A stretch of DNA of 64,000 nucleotides from positions 1 to 64,000 of the forward strand of contig CAYNEI010000002.1 of the NCBI GenBank assembly GCA_964396185.1, in the 5' to 3' direction. Below the pieces are notes generated by a model. The model saw nothing but the letters and a program-made list of their open reading frames with translations, was not told the origin of the DNA and did no database searches. The stretch comes from CAYNEI01 sp964396185 (GTDB taxonomy: Archaea > Thermoplasmatota > SW-10-69-26). Position 1 is the first letter of the stretch; each line of letters opens with the position of its first letter. This document shows, piece after piece, positions 1 through 8,651 of the stretch. A program made the position numbers and the translations under genes.

Positions 1-74
1 GCCCCCGCACCCCCCATCAGCTCCACCCGAAACCCTCCCAGCACCCTCAAGCCCTTGGCGCTGTCTGCCTGGCC

Positions 75-860
75 GTGGACGCGCCGGAGCTCCTGACCAA
101 CCCACCCCCCAGCGAGGCGTGCGCCTTCATCCGCTCGCACGTGGGCCACCGCATGCTCCAGCTCGTGGGCGGGTGCACCATCGACTACCAGGGCCGGGCC
201 CAGTCCACCCTGGCCTCCGGCGAGCGGCTCGTGCTCTTCAAGCCCGATGGGACGCTGCTGGTGCACACGGACGTGGGCACGAAGCCCATCAACTGGCAAC
301 CCGGCCCCACATCCACGGCGGTGGCGGTCCAAGAGCTCGACGAGGATCAGCCCATGCTCGTGGTCACCATCGAGCGCGCCTCGCCCAAGGAGATCGTCAC
401 CATCGCCTTCGAGGAGGTGCACTTCGCCGCGGCCTTCATGCTTCGCGACTGGGAGGACCTGCAGCTGTTGGGCACGGAGGCCGACATCGCCGAACTGCTG
501 CGCCTCCATCCGCATCTGATCGAGGAGGGCTTCCAGCCCTACGACATGGAGGTGGATCGCAGGCGCGGGCCCATGGACATCTACGGCCACGATGTCCACG
601 GCGGGCGCGTGGTGGTGGAGGTCAAGCGCCGCACGGCCGGGATCAAGGAGGCTACCCAGCTCTACCGGTACGTGGAGAAGGAGCGCAAGGTCCACGGCGA
701 GGTGCGCGGCCTGCTCGCCGCGCCTGGCCTCTCCGAGAAGGCGCACTTCTACCTCAAGGACAAGGGGCTGGAGTACTGCGAGCTCGACCTGGACGAGCTG
801 TTGCCCATGGTGCCTCAGCTGCACGCGACCCAGAAGACCCTGGGTAGCTTCGAGGGCTGA
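75..860 (+). CDS. nucS: NucS/EndoMS mismatch-specific endonuclease
   Basis: This 261-aa protein matches the NucS/EndoMS family, which cuts both strands at mismatches and acts in a MutS-independent repair route, usually together with PCNA. The N-terminal half is the beta-rich DNA-binding/dimer domain. The C-terminal RecB-like nuclease core is visible as GPMDIYGHD followed by VVVEVKRR, giving the expected acidic triad D168, E182 and K184, with Q195 behind it. The length is normal for the family. The start is GTG. Only 74 bases precede it in the window, so its promoter is not resolved. A short GC hairpin follows the stop. The assignment rests on the full catalytic motif and is secure. Confidence 0.93.
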   Translation: MDAPELLTNPPPSEACAFIRSHVGHRMLQLVGGCTIDYQGRAQSTLASGERLVLFKPDGTLLVHTDVGTKPINWQPGPTSTAVAVQELDEDQPMLVVTIERASPKEIVTIAFEEVHFAAAFMLRDWEDLQLLGTEADIAELLRLHPHLIEEGFQPYDMEVDRRRGPMDIYGHDVHGGRVVVEVKRRTAGIKEATQLYRYVEKERKVHGEVRGLLAAPGLSEKAHFYLKDKGLEYCELDLDELLPMVPQLHATQKTLGSFEG

Positions 861-878
861 CGGACTCGCCAGCCACGT

Positions 879-897
879 GCGCGCCCCTCCGGCGCGC
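879..897. repeat. GC hairpin after nucS
   Basis: A 7-bp inverted repeat (GCGCGCC / GGCGCGC) encloses a 5-nt loop, 18 bp after the nucS stop. No T-run follows, so a classical terminator is not shown. It resembles other compact intergenic hairpins in this window. Confidence 0.45.
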
Positions 898-918
898 CAT
901 CCGTGCATGCCACGAGGT

Positions 919-930
919 AAATGTTTATTT
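919..930 (+). promoter_or_regulatory. TATA-like promoter of the ACT-domain gene
   Basis: AAATGTTTATTT is an AT-rich island in GC-rich DNA, centred about 40 nt before the ATG at 964. With archaeal TATA-to-start spacing, transcription would begin near 950, leaving a leader of about 14 nt. Confidence 0.5.
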
Positions 931-963
931 CATGCGCCCGGAATCGATGTGCGACGTGCTCCC

Positions 964-1350
964 ATGGTCCAACTCCTCTCCGTTGCTCTCATGAACGAAC
1001 CCGGGGCGTTCGCCCACGTGGCCACCACCCTCGGGAACGCGGGCTTGAACATCGAAGCGGTCGTGGGCGATGCCCAGTCTGAGGTCGGCGTGGCCCGGCT
1101 GCTCGTCAGCGATCCTGCCAAGGGTTACGAGGTCCTCAAGGAGGCCGGCCATCCGGTCCAGAAGCTCGAGGGTGTGATGATCCACATCGGGCACACGCCA
1201 GGGGCCCTGGCCGAGAAGCTCCAGGCGCTCGGCCGCGCGGGCGTGAACGTGGAGTTCATCTTCGGCGCTTCACCGGATGCCGAGCGCGGGGAGATCGTCT
1301 TCATCGTCGACGATGTGGAGGGCGCCAAGAAGGCGCTCAACGGGCACTAA
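964..1350 (+). CDS. Double ACT-domain protein
   Basis: A 128-aa protein made of two ACT domains in tandem, roughly residues 1-65 and 66-128. Each begins with the beta strand/helix pattern of ligand-binding ACT modules (LMNEPGAFAHVATTL, then HTPGALAEKLQALGRAG). ACT domains bind small ligands, often amino acids, and usually regulate enzymes. No catalytic domain is attached, so it is a free-standing regulatory module. The same frame stays open upstream through nucS, but the ATG at 964 gives a protein that starts exactly at the first ACT strand and has a TATA-like box before it. The ligand and partner cannot be read from the sequence. Confidence 0.8.
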   Translation: MVQLLSVALMNEPGAFAHVATTLGNAGLNIEAVVGDAQSEVGVARLLVSDPAKGYEVLKEAGHPVQKLEGVMIHIGHTPGALAEKLQALGRAGVNVEFIFGASPDAERGEIVFIVDDVEGAKKALNGH

Positions 1351-1431
1351 GCCATCCCTCATCCCGCAGGCCCCATCCCGCACACAGCAACCATTATATG
1401 ACCGTTTAGCGCTCCTTGAGGCTCGGGAGGA

Positions 1432-2748
1432 GTGCCGTTGAGAGATCCATGGAGGAGGGGAATCGCCGTCCTGTTGGCCGCCGCCAGCCTCATGTTGGGC
1501 GGCCCCGCGGGGGGCATGCTCGGCCAGGACTCGAGCGAGACGTTCTGGTTCGACCCCCTCGATGAGGACAGCGCCTGGACCCTGGTCGGGGGCCACGGCA
1601 CCACTGAGCTGCTCACGGACGATGAGCTCACCGTGCTGCGTCTGTCCGGCGGGACCCAGAGCGATCCTGCCCGCCTGTTGTCGCCGAGCTTGGACGCACG
1701 AGGGCCGGTGAACGTGGGGCTGGCCTTGCGCACCGAGCACGCGACCCAGGTTCTGGCGGAGGGTCCCATCCTCCGGTTCCTGGATGCTGACGGCGGGGTC
1801 ATCGGAGAGCTCTCGGCCACCGGCAGCGGCCTGTATCTCAAGGGCCCCGACGGGTACATCTTCATCGGCAACGCGTTCTGGGGCCAAGCTCGCGTGTGGA
1901 GCTTCGCCCTGGATGGCACTTCAGTGACGGTGGCGCCCAACAGTTGGACCGGGTACGATGGGTTCACGGTCCCGGCCACCAGCGCCAATCCCTTGGATCG
2001 CATCGAGCTGGTCTCGCCAGGGGTCGCCCGTGGGATCGACCTGGTGACCGTGAGCTCTCCGGGGGCCGGCCTCCATGACTCCTTCCTCCCGGGCGTAGAC
2101 GATGCGTGGCCGGCCGACTGGCGCCTGGTCACCGACGTGGGCCAGATCGATCCCGGCGTGGGACCCTACTTGGTCAACCACGGCTCTCCCCCCGAGCGGT
2201 CGATCGCCCAGGGCGCACACGGGACGTACGGACACGTGGTCCTCTCACCCCATCCGACGCTGCGGACCTTCGCGGCCACGGCCACCGGCTGGTCCACCGA
2301 TCTCCCCACCGAGGTCCACCTGGCCGTCCGTCCCGACCAGCTCGCGCCCATGGACGCGGCGGTGCTGGCCGGGCTGGACGGCACGGGAGCGCCAACGTGG
2401 GTGCTTAGCCTGACCACGGCGGTCACGGGCGCTGATCTGCCGATCCTGGCCGCGCTGCGGGCGACAACGGGGCCCGGGATGACGACCACGGTGGCCGAGG
2501 ACCTGGCGACCTCCACGGACGCCTGGACCATCGTGGACGTCGAGACCGACCCATCCAGCTCCACCCTGCGCATCAGCGTCAACGGCGCGCCAGGCGTCCC
2601 GGTGCACGCGCCCCTGCTCGCGCAGACAGCCGAGATCGCCATCGGGGATGTGGTGGCCGCCGGCAACGCCTGGGGCGCCGGTGAACAGCCAGGGCGGATC
2701 GTCATGGACGAGATGGTCGTTGGTCCGCTGGGAGCGAGCACGAGTTGA
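1432..2748 (+). CDS. Secreted protein with LamG-like repeats
   Basis: A 438-aa protein with a positively charged N-terminus (MPLRDPWRRG) followed by a hydrophobic stretch and small residues, which is a signal peptide. The rest is two beta-rich segments, about residues 30-210 and 215-435, each beginning with a 'F-P-(G/L)-x-D-(D/S)-x-W' pattern. This suggests a duplicated concanavalin/LamG-like jelly roll, as in adhesion or glycan-binding proteins. No catalytic motif is visible. A TATA-like ATTATATG lies at 1393-1400. GGGAGG at 1425-1430 sits only one base before the GTG at 1432 but 7 bases before an in-frame TTG at 1438, so the true start may be 1438. The exact family is not recognised. Confidence 0.6.
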   Translation: MPLRDPWRRGIAVLLAAASLMLGGPAGGMLGQDSSETFWFDPLDEDSAWTLVGGHGTTELLTDDELTVLRLSGGTQSDPARLLSPSLDARGPVNVGLALRTEHATQVLAEGPILRFLDADGGVIGELSATGSGLYLKGPDGYIFIGNAFWGQARVWSFALDGTSVTVAPNSWTGYDGFTVPATSANPLDRIELVSPGVARGIDLVTVSSPGAGLHDSFLPGVDDAWPADWRLVTDVGQIDPGVGPYLVNHGSPPERSIAQGAHGTYGHVVLSPHPTLRTFAATATGWSTDLPTEVHLAVRPDQLAPMDAAVLAGLDGTGAPTWVLSLTTAVTGADLPILAALRATTGPGMTTTVAEDLATSTDAWTIVDVETDPSSSTLRISVNGAPGVPVHAPLLAQTAEIAIGDVVAAGNAWGAGEQPGRIVMDEMVVGPLGASTS

Positions 2749-2818
2749 TCGATGCGAGCCCCGTTGGTGAAGACGCCCGCCAGAAACCTTTAGTATCCCC
2801 ATCTGGCATCGAGGTTGA

Positions 2819-3538
2819 GTGGTACCCATGAGGCTGGCTCTCGTCGTCACAGCGTTCGTCCTCCTTACCCCGCTGGCTGGCGCTGCCGATGTGGCATTTA
2901 GCTCCACGGACGAGGCCCAGGCTCTGGCCCCGGCCAGCGCCTGTGCGCCGCCCTGTGGTGAGATCAACCCGCGCATCCTCTTCGATTTCGAGGAGCTCAC
3001 GCGCGACCCGGTCGATGCGACATCAGGCGACCAGATCGTCTTCGATGGGACGGTGACGTACTGGTTCGATGCCGACGACGAGGGCTACGTGCCACCGGAC
3101 CCTCAGACCCCCATCGTGATCCAGTTCACCTTCCCGCGCATGCCCGCGTGGGCCCAGATGAGCATCGAGCCGGCGACCATCGAGGTCGAGACCATCGCGT
3201 GCCCGGAGTGCCCGCAGGCCTCGGCGGATGACCCGACGCGGCCCCAGCTCCACTGGGAGTACACCGAGCCGGTCACCATGACCATCGATGTCCTCGACGT
3301 GCCCGAGCCCACGCCGGGCTACGATTACGGCAAGCTCCAGGTCTTCGCCAAGAGCACCGAGTCGGGCATCTACAACCCCGGCTACGGCATCCGCGAGGTG
3401 CGCATCGCCACCGACGGCGCCCTGGAGGCCAACAGCGTGGACGACGATGGCAACGGCGTGCCCGGTCCTAGCGCACTCGCACTGCTCTCGACGCTCGGCA
3501 TCTCTGCAGCCGTCGTCGCGCTCAAGCGGCGGGGCTGA
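2819..3538 (+). CDS. Exported protein with C-terminal sorting-like tail
   Basis: A 239-aa acidic protein with a clear signal peptide ending near LAGAADVAF. The body is beta-rich with two Cys pairs (CAPPC, CPEC) that could form disulfides. It ends with DDDGNGVPGPSALALL, a hydrophobic segment and KRRG, a Pro/hydrophobic/Arg tail also seen on four other exported proteins here. The tail suggests anchoring or processing by a sortase-like system. A TATA-like CCTTTAGT is centred 28 nt before the GTG at 2819, which favours a leaderless start there. An in-frame ATG at 2828 is the alternative. Function is unknown. Confidence 0.65.
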   Translation: MVPMRLALVVTAFVLLTPLAGAADVAFSSTDEAQALAPASACAPPCGEINPRILFDFEELTRDPVDATSGDQIVFDGTVTYWFDADDEGYVPPDPQTPIVIQFTFPRMPAWAQMSIEPATIEVETIACPECPQASADDPTRPQLHWEYTEPVTMTIDVLDVPEPTPGYDYGKLQVFAKSTESGIYNPGYGIREVRIATDGALEANSVDDDGNGVPGPSALALLSTLGISAAVVALKRRG

Positions 3539-3555
3539 GATGGAGGCCTGAGACG

Positions 3556-5298
3556 ATGCGAGCGATCCTGATCACGTTGTTGATGCTCAGCGCCGGCTTG
3601 GCCGGCTGCCTCGGGGCCACCGAGGACCCCGCCGAGCCGAGTGCGGCCTCCGATGAGGGCCCCGAGCGCCTCTCTCCTGAGGCGTGGAAGCAGACCCTCA
3701 GCGAGCCCATCTTCGATGGCATCGAGAGCTCCGTGGTGTACCTCGAGGCCGACGACGGGACCCAGCTCTCCCTGACCCTGCATCTCCCGACGAGCCTTGA
3801 CTCGGATGCCAAGGTCCCCACGCTCTTGCAGCTCACCCCCTACCAGTCCGGCCGGAGCTCGAACCCCGTGGACGGGACCAGCGGGCCCAGCCCTGCCTGG
3901 GCCGACTATGTGTTGCGGGGTGCAGCCTACGTCGAGGCGGATGCCCGAGGCACGAACGGATCCGAGGGCTGCCTGGACTTCGGCGGCGCCAAGGATCGAT
4001 CCGACGCCCGTGTGTTCACCGACTGGATCCGCTCCCAGCCCTGGAGCAACGGCACCATCGTCACCGACGGTGTGAGCCACCCCGGCATGGGCTCGGTCGT
4101 CGCCCACGCCGCCGATGCCGACCTCACAGCCGCCCTGGCACACGCCCCAGTCGTGAGCTACTACCAGGACCAGTGGCTCCAGGGCGCCCGGCTCGAGCAG
4201 ATCAACGAGTTCTACCAGCTCATCGAGCTCGAGCCAGCCATGTACGCGGACCCGAACGGCCTGCAAGCGCAAGCCGCGCCGTGCACGGGCCAGACGCTCG
4301 TGCAGTACGGCCAGCTCGAGGGCCCGTTCACCGATCTGTGGGCGGATCGCGACCTCTCCCGCCACGCCGCGGAAGCCACAGCACCGCTTCTGATGACCCA
4401 TGGCTTCGTGGATCTCAACGTCCACCCGGACCACACCCAGCTCTACTGGGACGCCCTGGAGGACGATGCGCCCAAGCACATGGTGCTGGGCTGGTGGTAC
4501 CACGGCTGGCCGGACATGGAGGGCCACCCCGCCGAGACCTTCCAGGACCTCCGGCACCGGTGGTTGGATGCCACCTTGTTCGGGATCGACAACGGCCTGT
4601 GGGCGGAGCCGCGCGTGCTGGTCGAGGACTCCACGGGGACGTGGCACGAAGGTGAGAGCTGGCCCCTGGAGCCCAGCGATCAGCTCCGCTTGAACGCCAC
4701 TCCCGAAGGCGGCCTGGCCGATCGCGCGGCCGAGCCTGGTGAGGTCTCGTACATGGACCGCACCGGTGCAGACCGTGGCCAGTGGGAGAACGCGCACGTC
4801 GCGTTCCGCACCGATCCCCTAGAAGCCCCCCGCCTGGTCAACGGTGCCCCCAGCGTCGAGCTGGTCGCCTCCAGTGATATGGCCGAGACCAAATGGGTCG
4901 CCTACCTACTCGACGAGGCCCCGGATGGCTCATGGGAGTGGATCAGCCACGGCTACGCCGATAGCCACTCCTGGGGCCCCGAGGACGAGTGGTGGGACAT
5001 GGAGCCCGGCACGCGCTACACGTGGGACATCCAACTCATGCCCACCGCCGTGGTCGTCGACGAGGGCCACCGCATCACCCTCTTGATCGCCAGCCAGGAC
5101 TCCGCCAACACCAACGGGCTGGCTGGTGATTTCCACTGCTGGGACGACCACCGGGGCGGCTGCTACAACCCCACCGGCATCGTGCCCGCCGAGACCGCCG
5201 GCCAGGCGACCAACACGGTGCATCTCGGCCCGGACGGCACCAGCGTCTCCCTGGCGTGGGTCGATCCCGCGGCCACGGCCAAGGTCCCTTGGACCTAG
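3556..5298 (+). CDS. CocE/NonD (S15-like) alpha/beta hydrolase lipoprotein
   Basis: A 580-aa member of the X-Pro dipeptidyl-peptidase S15/CocE family: serine hydrolases that cleave peptides or esters. The signal peptide ends in the lipobox LAGC (C18), so it should be lipid-anchored outside the cell. The nucleophile is S174 in DGVSHPGMG, the acid is probably D286 in HGFVDLNV, and H316 in WWYHGW is a candidate histidine. The C-terminal third is the beta jelly-roll typical of the family. It begins 17 bp after the preceding gene and may be cotranscribed with it. Family membership is firm, but peptide versus ester substrate is not decided. Confidence 0.85.
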   Translation: MRAILITLLMLSAGLAGCLGATEDPAEPSAASDEGPERLSPEAWKQTLSEPIFDGIESSVVYLEADDGTQLSLTLHLPTSLDSDAKVPTLLQLTPYQSGRSSNPVDGTSGPSPAWADYVLRGAAYVEADARGTNGSEGCLDFGGAKDRSDARVFTDWIRSQPWSNGTIVTDGVSHPGMGSVVAHAADADLTAALAHAPVVSYYQDQWLQGARLEQINEFYQLIELEPAMYADPNGLQAQAAPCTGQTLVQYGQLEGPFTDLWADRDLSRHAAEATAPLLMTHGFVDLNVHPDHTQLYWDALEDDAPKHMVLGWWYHGWPDMEGHPAETFQDLRHRWLDATLFGIDNGLWAEPRVLVEDSTGTWHEGESWPLEPSDQLRLNATPEGGLADRAAEPGEVSYMDRTGADRGQWENAHVAFRTDPLEAPRLVNGAPSVELVASSDMAETKWVAYLLDEAPDGSWEWISHGYADSHSWGPEDEWWDMEPGTRYTWDIQLMPTAVVVDEGHRITLLIASQDSANTNGLAGDFHCWDDHRGGCYNPTGIVPAETAGQATNTVHLGPDGTSVSLAWVDPAATAKVPWT

Positions 5299-5389
5299 CT
5301 CGGAGGCCTACGGGCCTGAGCTGCCGGCCGTGCTCGCGCGCCCACGGAGCACGTGTTCGGCCACCGCAAACAGGTAAAGGAGAGCGTCC

Positions 5390-6424
5390 ATGCTCCAACC
5401 CGTTACCATGGAAGCGGTGATCCTCTCCGGTGGGTTCGGCACGCGGCTGCGGCCGCTGACCTACACGCGGCCCAAGCCTTTGATCCCGGTGGCCAACAAG
5501 CCCATGATCGGCCACATCCTCGGCAGCCTGCCAGACGAGGTGGATCGCGCTGTGCTGGCCGCCGGCTACCGTATCGAGGATCTCCAAGCGTGGGCCGAGG
5601 CGCTGGACCACCGCGTCGAGCTCGTGGTGGTCGAGGAGACCGAGCCCCTGGGGACGGGCGGGGCCATCAAGAACGTGGAGGACGAGCTCACGGGCCCGTT
5701 CCTCTGCTTCAACGGCGACGTGCTGGCCAGCACGCCGCTCTCCAAGATGGTCTCGAAGCGAGAGAAGGCCCAAGCCATGGGCGTCATCTCGCTCTGGCAG
5801 GTCGATGATCCGAGCGCCTTCGGGGTCGTGGCCCTGGACGGTGACCGGATCACCCGGTTCGTCGAGAAGCCCGAGCCCGGCCAGGCCCCCTCGGATCTCA
5901 TCAACGCAGGCACGTACTGCTTCGACCACGCTATCCTGGACCACATCCCCTCCGGGCGCAAGGTGAGCCTGGAGCGCGAGATCTACCCGGCCCTGCTCGA
6001 GCAGGGGGAGACCTTGCTCGGGGTCCCCTTCGAGGGGTACTGGGTGGACTGTGGGCGACCCGGGCTTCTGCTCGAGGCCCACGCCGCCATCCTCGATGGC
6101 GAGCTGCTCGTCGGGGATGGAGCGCGCATGGAGGGTCGCTGGGAGGGTTGGGCTTGCCTGGGGGACGGTGCAGGCGTGGAGGCCGGTGCCAGCCTGATCC
6201 GCTCCGTGCTCCTCGAGAACGCCCGAGTGGACCCGGGGGCCCGCCTGGAGGACACCATCGTGGGCCAGGGGGCCGAGATCGGCGAGGATGCCCGGCTCGT
6301 CCGGTGCGTGGTGGGCGATGGTGTGAGCGTGGCGCCCGGAGCAGATTTGAGCGATGTGCGCCTTGGGGGGGACGTGGACATCCCAGCAGAGCAAGCAACG
6401 GCAGCGACAAGGGGCGTGATCTGA
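5390..6424 (+). CDS. Sugar-1-phosphate nucleotidyltransferase with acyltransferase-like beta-helix
   Basis: A 344-aa enzyme with the nucleotidyltransferase signature GGFGTRLRPLT near the N-terminus, FNGD in the metal site, and FVEKPEPG. The C-terminal part (from about residue 240) has hexapeptide-type repeats of a left-handed beta-helix. This is the GlmU/GMPP-like arrangement that makes NDP-sugars. AAAGGAGA at 5377-5384 lies 5 bases before the ATG at 5390 and supports that start over an internal ATG at 5408. Its stop abuts the GTG of the phosphohexomutase gene. This pairing suggests UDP-N-acetylglucosamine synthesis, though GDP-mannose or another NDP-sugar is possible. Confidence 0.82.
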   Translation: MLQPVTMEAVILSGGFGTRLRPLTYTRPKPLIPVANKPMIGHILGSLPDEVDRAVLAAGYRIEDLQAWAEALDHRVELVVVEETEPLGTGGAIKNVEDELTGPFLCFNGDVLASTPLSKMVSKREKAQAMGVISLWQVDDPSAFGVVALDGDRITRFVEKPEPGQAPSDLINAGTYCFDHAILDHIPSGRKVSLEREIYPALLEQGETLLGVPFEGYWVDCGRPGLLLEAHAAILDGELLVGDGARMEGRWEGWACLGDGAGVEAGASLIRSVLLENARVDPGARLEDTIVGQGAEIGEDARLVRCVVGDGVSVAPGADLSDVRLGGDVDIPAEQATAATRGVI

Positions 6425-7783
6425 GTGGGACGCCTGTTCGGCACCAACGGCGTGCGCGGGATCGTGGGCGAGGCTATGACCCCCGAGCTCGCGCTTCGCC
6501 TGGGTCGCGCGGTGGGCTCGTGGACGGATGGGCCGGTGCTGGTGGGTCGGGACTCCAGGACCAGTGGGCCCATGCTCCAGCACGCCTTCATGGCAGGCCT
6601 GATGGCCAGCGGGGCCCGGGCCGTGGACGCCGGCGTGGTGCCCACGCCAGCGATCCAGTTCAGCGTCAAGACCGGCGACTACACGGCCGGCGCCATCATC
6701 ACCGCCAGCCACAACCCGCCAGCGTTCAACGGCATCAAGGTGGTGAGCAGCGATGGGACCGAGCTCGTGGACGACGAGGTCGACACCATCGAGGACCGCT
6801 ACTTCGACGAGGACTTCACCCAGGCCGGGTGGTCCGAGGTCGCCTCGCCGACCATCGACCCACAGGTCAACGAGCGCTACGCCGAGGCCGTGTTGCGCCA
6901 TGTGGGTGAGGGGAGCCTGGAGGGCTCCGGGTTCACGGTGGTCATCGACTGCGCCAACGGCGCGGCTGGCACGATCACTCCGGAGATCATGCGCCGTCTT
7001 GGCGTCCAGGTGATCACGCTCAACGCCCAGCTCGATGGCAGCTTCCCCGGGCACGCCAGCGAACCCACGCCAGAGAACCTGGCCGGTACGCTGGCCGCGG
7101 TTCGCGCCATGGACGCGGACCTCGGCGTCGTGCTCGACGGGGACGCGGACCGTTGCGTGATGATCACCGGCGACGGGGCCTACGTGCCCGGCGAGCGCAT
7201 CCTGGCGCTTGTGGCCGGCATGAAGGTCGAGGAGAACGGCGGCGGGCTCGTGGTCACACCCGTGGCCTCCAGCCAGTGCGTGGAAGACCACGTCCGCGCC
7301 AAGGGTGGCACGGTGAAGTACACCAAGGTCGGCAGCCCCATCGTGGCCCAAGCCATGAAGGCCGACCGGGCCGTGTTCGGCGGCGAGGAGAACGGGGGCC
7401 TCATCTTCCCCGACCACCAGTACTGCCGGGACGGCACCATGACGGCTGCCTTCCTCACCAAGCACGTGGCCGAGAGCTCGCGATCTTTCGCGGAGCTCTT
7501 GGACGAGGTCCCGACCTACCACCTCGTCAAGCTCAAGGTCACCTGCCCCGAGGACGCCAAGCAAGCCGTGCTGGCAGCATTCGCCGAGACCGTGGAGGCC
7601 GACGAGGTCGACACCACCGACGGCGTCAAGGCCATCCACGCCGACGGCTGGGTGCTCGTGCGGCCCAGCGGCACCGAGCCCCTGGTGCGCGTGTACGCCG
7701 AGGCGCGCGACGAGAAGCGCGCCCGAGAGCTCGGCGAGGCCGGCCTGGACCAGGTGCGCGCGCTGGTTGAGCAGGAGAGCTAG
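6425..7783 (+). CDS. glmM: Phosphohexomutase, GlmM-like
   Basis: A 452-aa alpha-D-phosphohexomutase with every family landmark in order: the start FGTNGVRG, the phosphoserine loop TASHNP (S95), the metal loop DGDADR, the sugar loop GEENGG, and the phosphate loop RPSGTEP. The short TASHNP form and FGTNGVRG opening fit archaeal phosphoglucosamine mutase/phosphomannomutase, which moves phosphate between C6 and C1 of hexose. Its GTG start directly follows the TGA of the nucleotidyltransferase gene, so the two are translated from one mRNA. Glucosamine specificity is inferred from context, and phosphomannomutase or phosphoglucomutase activity is possible. Confidence 0.85.
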   Translation: MGRLFGTNGVRGIVGEAMTPELALRLGRAVGSWTDGPVLVGRDSRTSGPMLQHAFMAGLMASGARAVDAGVVPTPAIQFSVKTGDYTAGAIITASHNPPAFNGIKVVSSDGTELVDDEVDTIEDRYFDEDFTQAGWSEVASPTIDPQVNERYAEAVLRHVGEGSLEGSGFTVVIDCANGAAGTITPEIMRRLGVQVITLNAQLDGSFPGHASEPTPENLAGTLAAVRAMDADLGVVLDGDADRCVMITGDGAYVPGERILALVAGMKVEENGGGLVVTPVASSQCVEDHVRAKGGTVKYTKVGSPIVAQAMKADRAVFGGEENGGLIFPDHQYCRDGTMTAAFLTKHVAESSRSFAELLDEVPTYHLVKLKVTCPEDAKQAVLAAFAETVEADEVDTTDGVKAIHADGWVLVRPSGTEPLVRVYAEARDEKRARELGEAGLDQVRALVEQES

Positions 7784-7820
7784 TATGACTCCTGGAGGTT
7801 ATCCCGGCCGCGTGGCCATC

Positions 7821-7847
7821 CTGTACGAACGCGCAGCGTTCGTACGG
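7821..7847. repeat. Near-perfect 12-bp hairpin, 3-nt loop
   Basis: GTACGAACGC and GCGTTCGTAC are perfect reverse complements separated by GCA (7823-7845). A flanking T-G wobble and C-G pair extend the stem to 12 bp. It lies 38 bp after the glmM stop. It could end transcription, stabilise the mRNA 3' end, or bind a protein dimer as DNA. Confidence 0.65.
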
Positions 7848-8012
7848 ACCGCACGCCCCCCGCCGGGGACGTGCTGGGCCTGGCCGTCGGCAGGACGATC
7901 GGAGATGACACGCCGGCGACGCTGCGCGGCGCGGCCAGGGGGCCACCCTCTGGGCCGGCCGCCTGGGCGCTTGACTGATCGTTTGGTCCATGCCGCGGAC
8001 CCGGGTCCTCGA

Positions 8013-8086
8013 AGTAGCCTCTTCTCACGGATCGAAGATCCGTGGAAGTTCCACGGCTCCGAACGGAGCCGTGAGAACCGGCTACT
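8013..8086. ncRNA. Candidate structured RNA with two exclusive folds
   Basis: Two adjacent hairpins can form: CACGGATC/GATCCGTG around loop GAA (8026-8044) and CACGGCTCC/GGAGCCGTG around loop GAAC (8052-8073). Alternatively, TTCTCACGG at 8022-8030 pairs perfectly with CCGTGAGAA at 8069-8077, and AGTAGCC at 8013-8019 pairs with GGCTACT at 8080-8086. That gives one long outer stem that breaks both hairpins. Such exclusive pairing is typical of switches, but it could equally be a palindromic repeat element. It lies about 90 nt before the thioesterase gene. Strand and transcription are not known. Confidence 0.4.
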
Positions 8087-8176
8087 CCTTGCGGCCCGGC
8101 TCCACGACCTTCAACCGCCATCCGGCCGGCGCGGTCCGGAACACTTCCAGGAGCCATACGAACCGGAGGTGTCCGG

Positions 8177-8611
8177 ATGAGCCAGCGCAAGATGCTCGAG
8201 GAGATCATCGCCGGCGAGCGATCCCCGCCGCCGGTGGGCGAGCTGCTAGGCCTCCAGCTCACCGAGATCGGGGAGGGCACGGCTCGGTTCCGTATGGAGG
8301 CCAAGCCCGAGCACGCCAACCCCATGGGCACGCTCCACGGTGGCATCTTGTGCGACCTGGCAGACGCCGCCATGGGCTGTGCATTCGCGACGATCCTGGG
8401 CGAGGGGGAGAGCTTCACCACGGTGGAGCTCAAGGCGAACTTCCTTCGCCCCTTCTGGACCGGTGAGCTCTTCGCTCAGGCCAAGGTGCTCCAGGCCGGG
8501 CGCAAGCTCGGGCTGCTGGAGTGCACCGTCCACGATAATGAGGGCAACCGGGTCGCGCACTTGACGAGCACGTGCATGCGCCTGGCGGGCCAGGACGCCA
8601 GCGGGCGCTGA
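8177..8611 (+). CDS. PaaI-type hotdog thioesterase
   Basis: A 144-aa hotdog-fold protein of the PaaI/YbgC-like thioesterase group, which hydrolyses acyl-CoA thioesters. The signature NPMGTLHGGILCDLADAAMG (from about residue 48) contains the HGG turn and the acidic residue of the long helix used in catalysis. The length is typical. GGAGGTG shortly upstream supports the ATG start. It stands alone between a structured noncoding region and the HisA/HisF-like gene, so the acyl-CoA substrate cannot be inferred. Confidence 0.85.
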   Translation: MSQRKMLEEIIAGERSPPPVGELLGLQLTEIGEGTARFRMEAKPEHANPMGTLHGGILCDLADAAMGCAFATILGEGESFTTVELKANFLRPFWTGELFAQAKVLQAGRKLGLLECTVHDNEGNRVAHLTSTCMRLAGQDASGR

Positions 8612-8651
8612 GTGGGCCAGCGACCGAGGCCACCGCGAAGCCGACACGACC

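Larger units (their letters stand above)
7784..8176. other. Noncoding 393-bp gap with hairpins
   Basis: No credible reading frame was found. The stretch holds a near-perfect hairpin at 7821-7847 and a larger palindromic region at 8013-8086, both listed separately. The sequence between them is GC-rich with no tRNA-like or known riboswitch signature. The last bases carry CGGAGGTG, a ribosome-binding site for the thioesterase gene at 8177. Confidence 0.6.

Noticed and set aside
592..963. Upstream extension of the ACT-domain frame through nucS
   Set aside because: It reads nucS in another frame with biased composition, while the ATG at 964 begins at the first ACT strand and has its own promoter.
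5075..7639. 854-aa minus-strand frame across the nucleotidyltransferase and glmM genes
   Set aside because: It is antisense to two genes with clear catalytic motifs and shows the low-complexity composition typical of GC-rich shadow frames.
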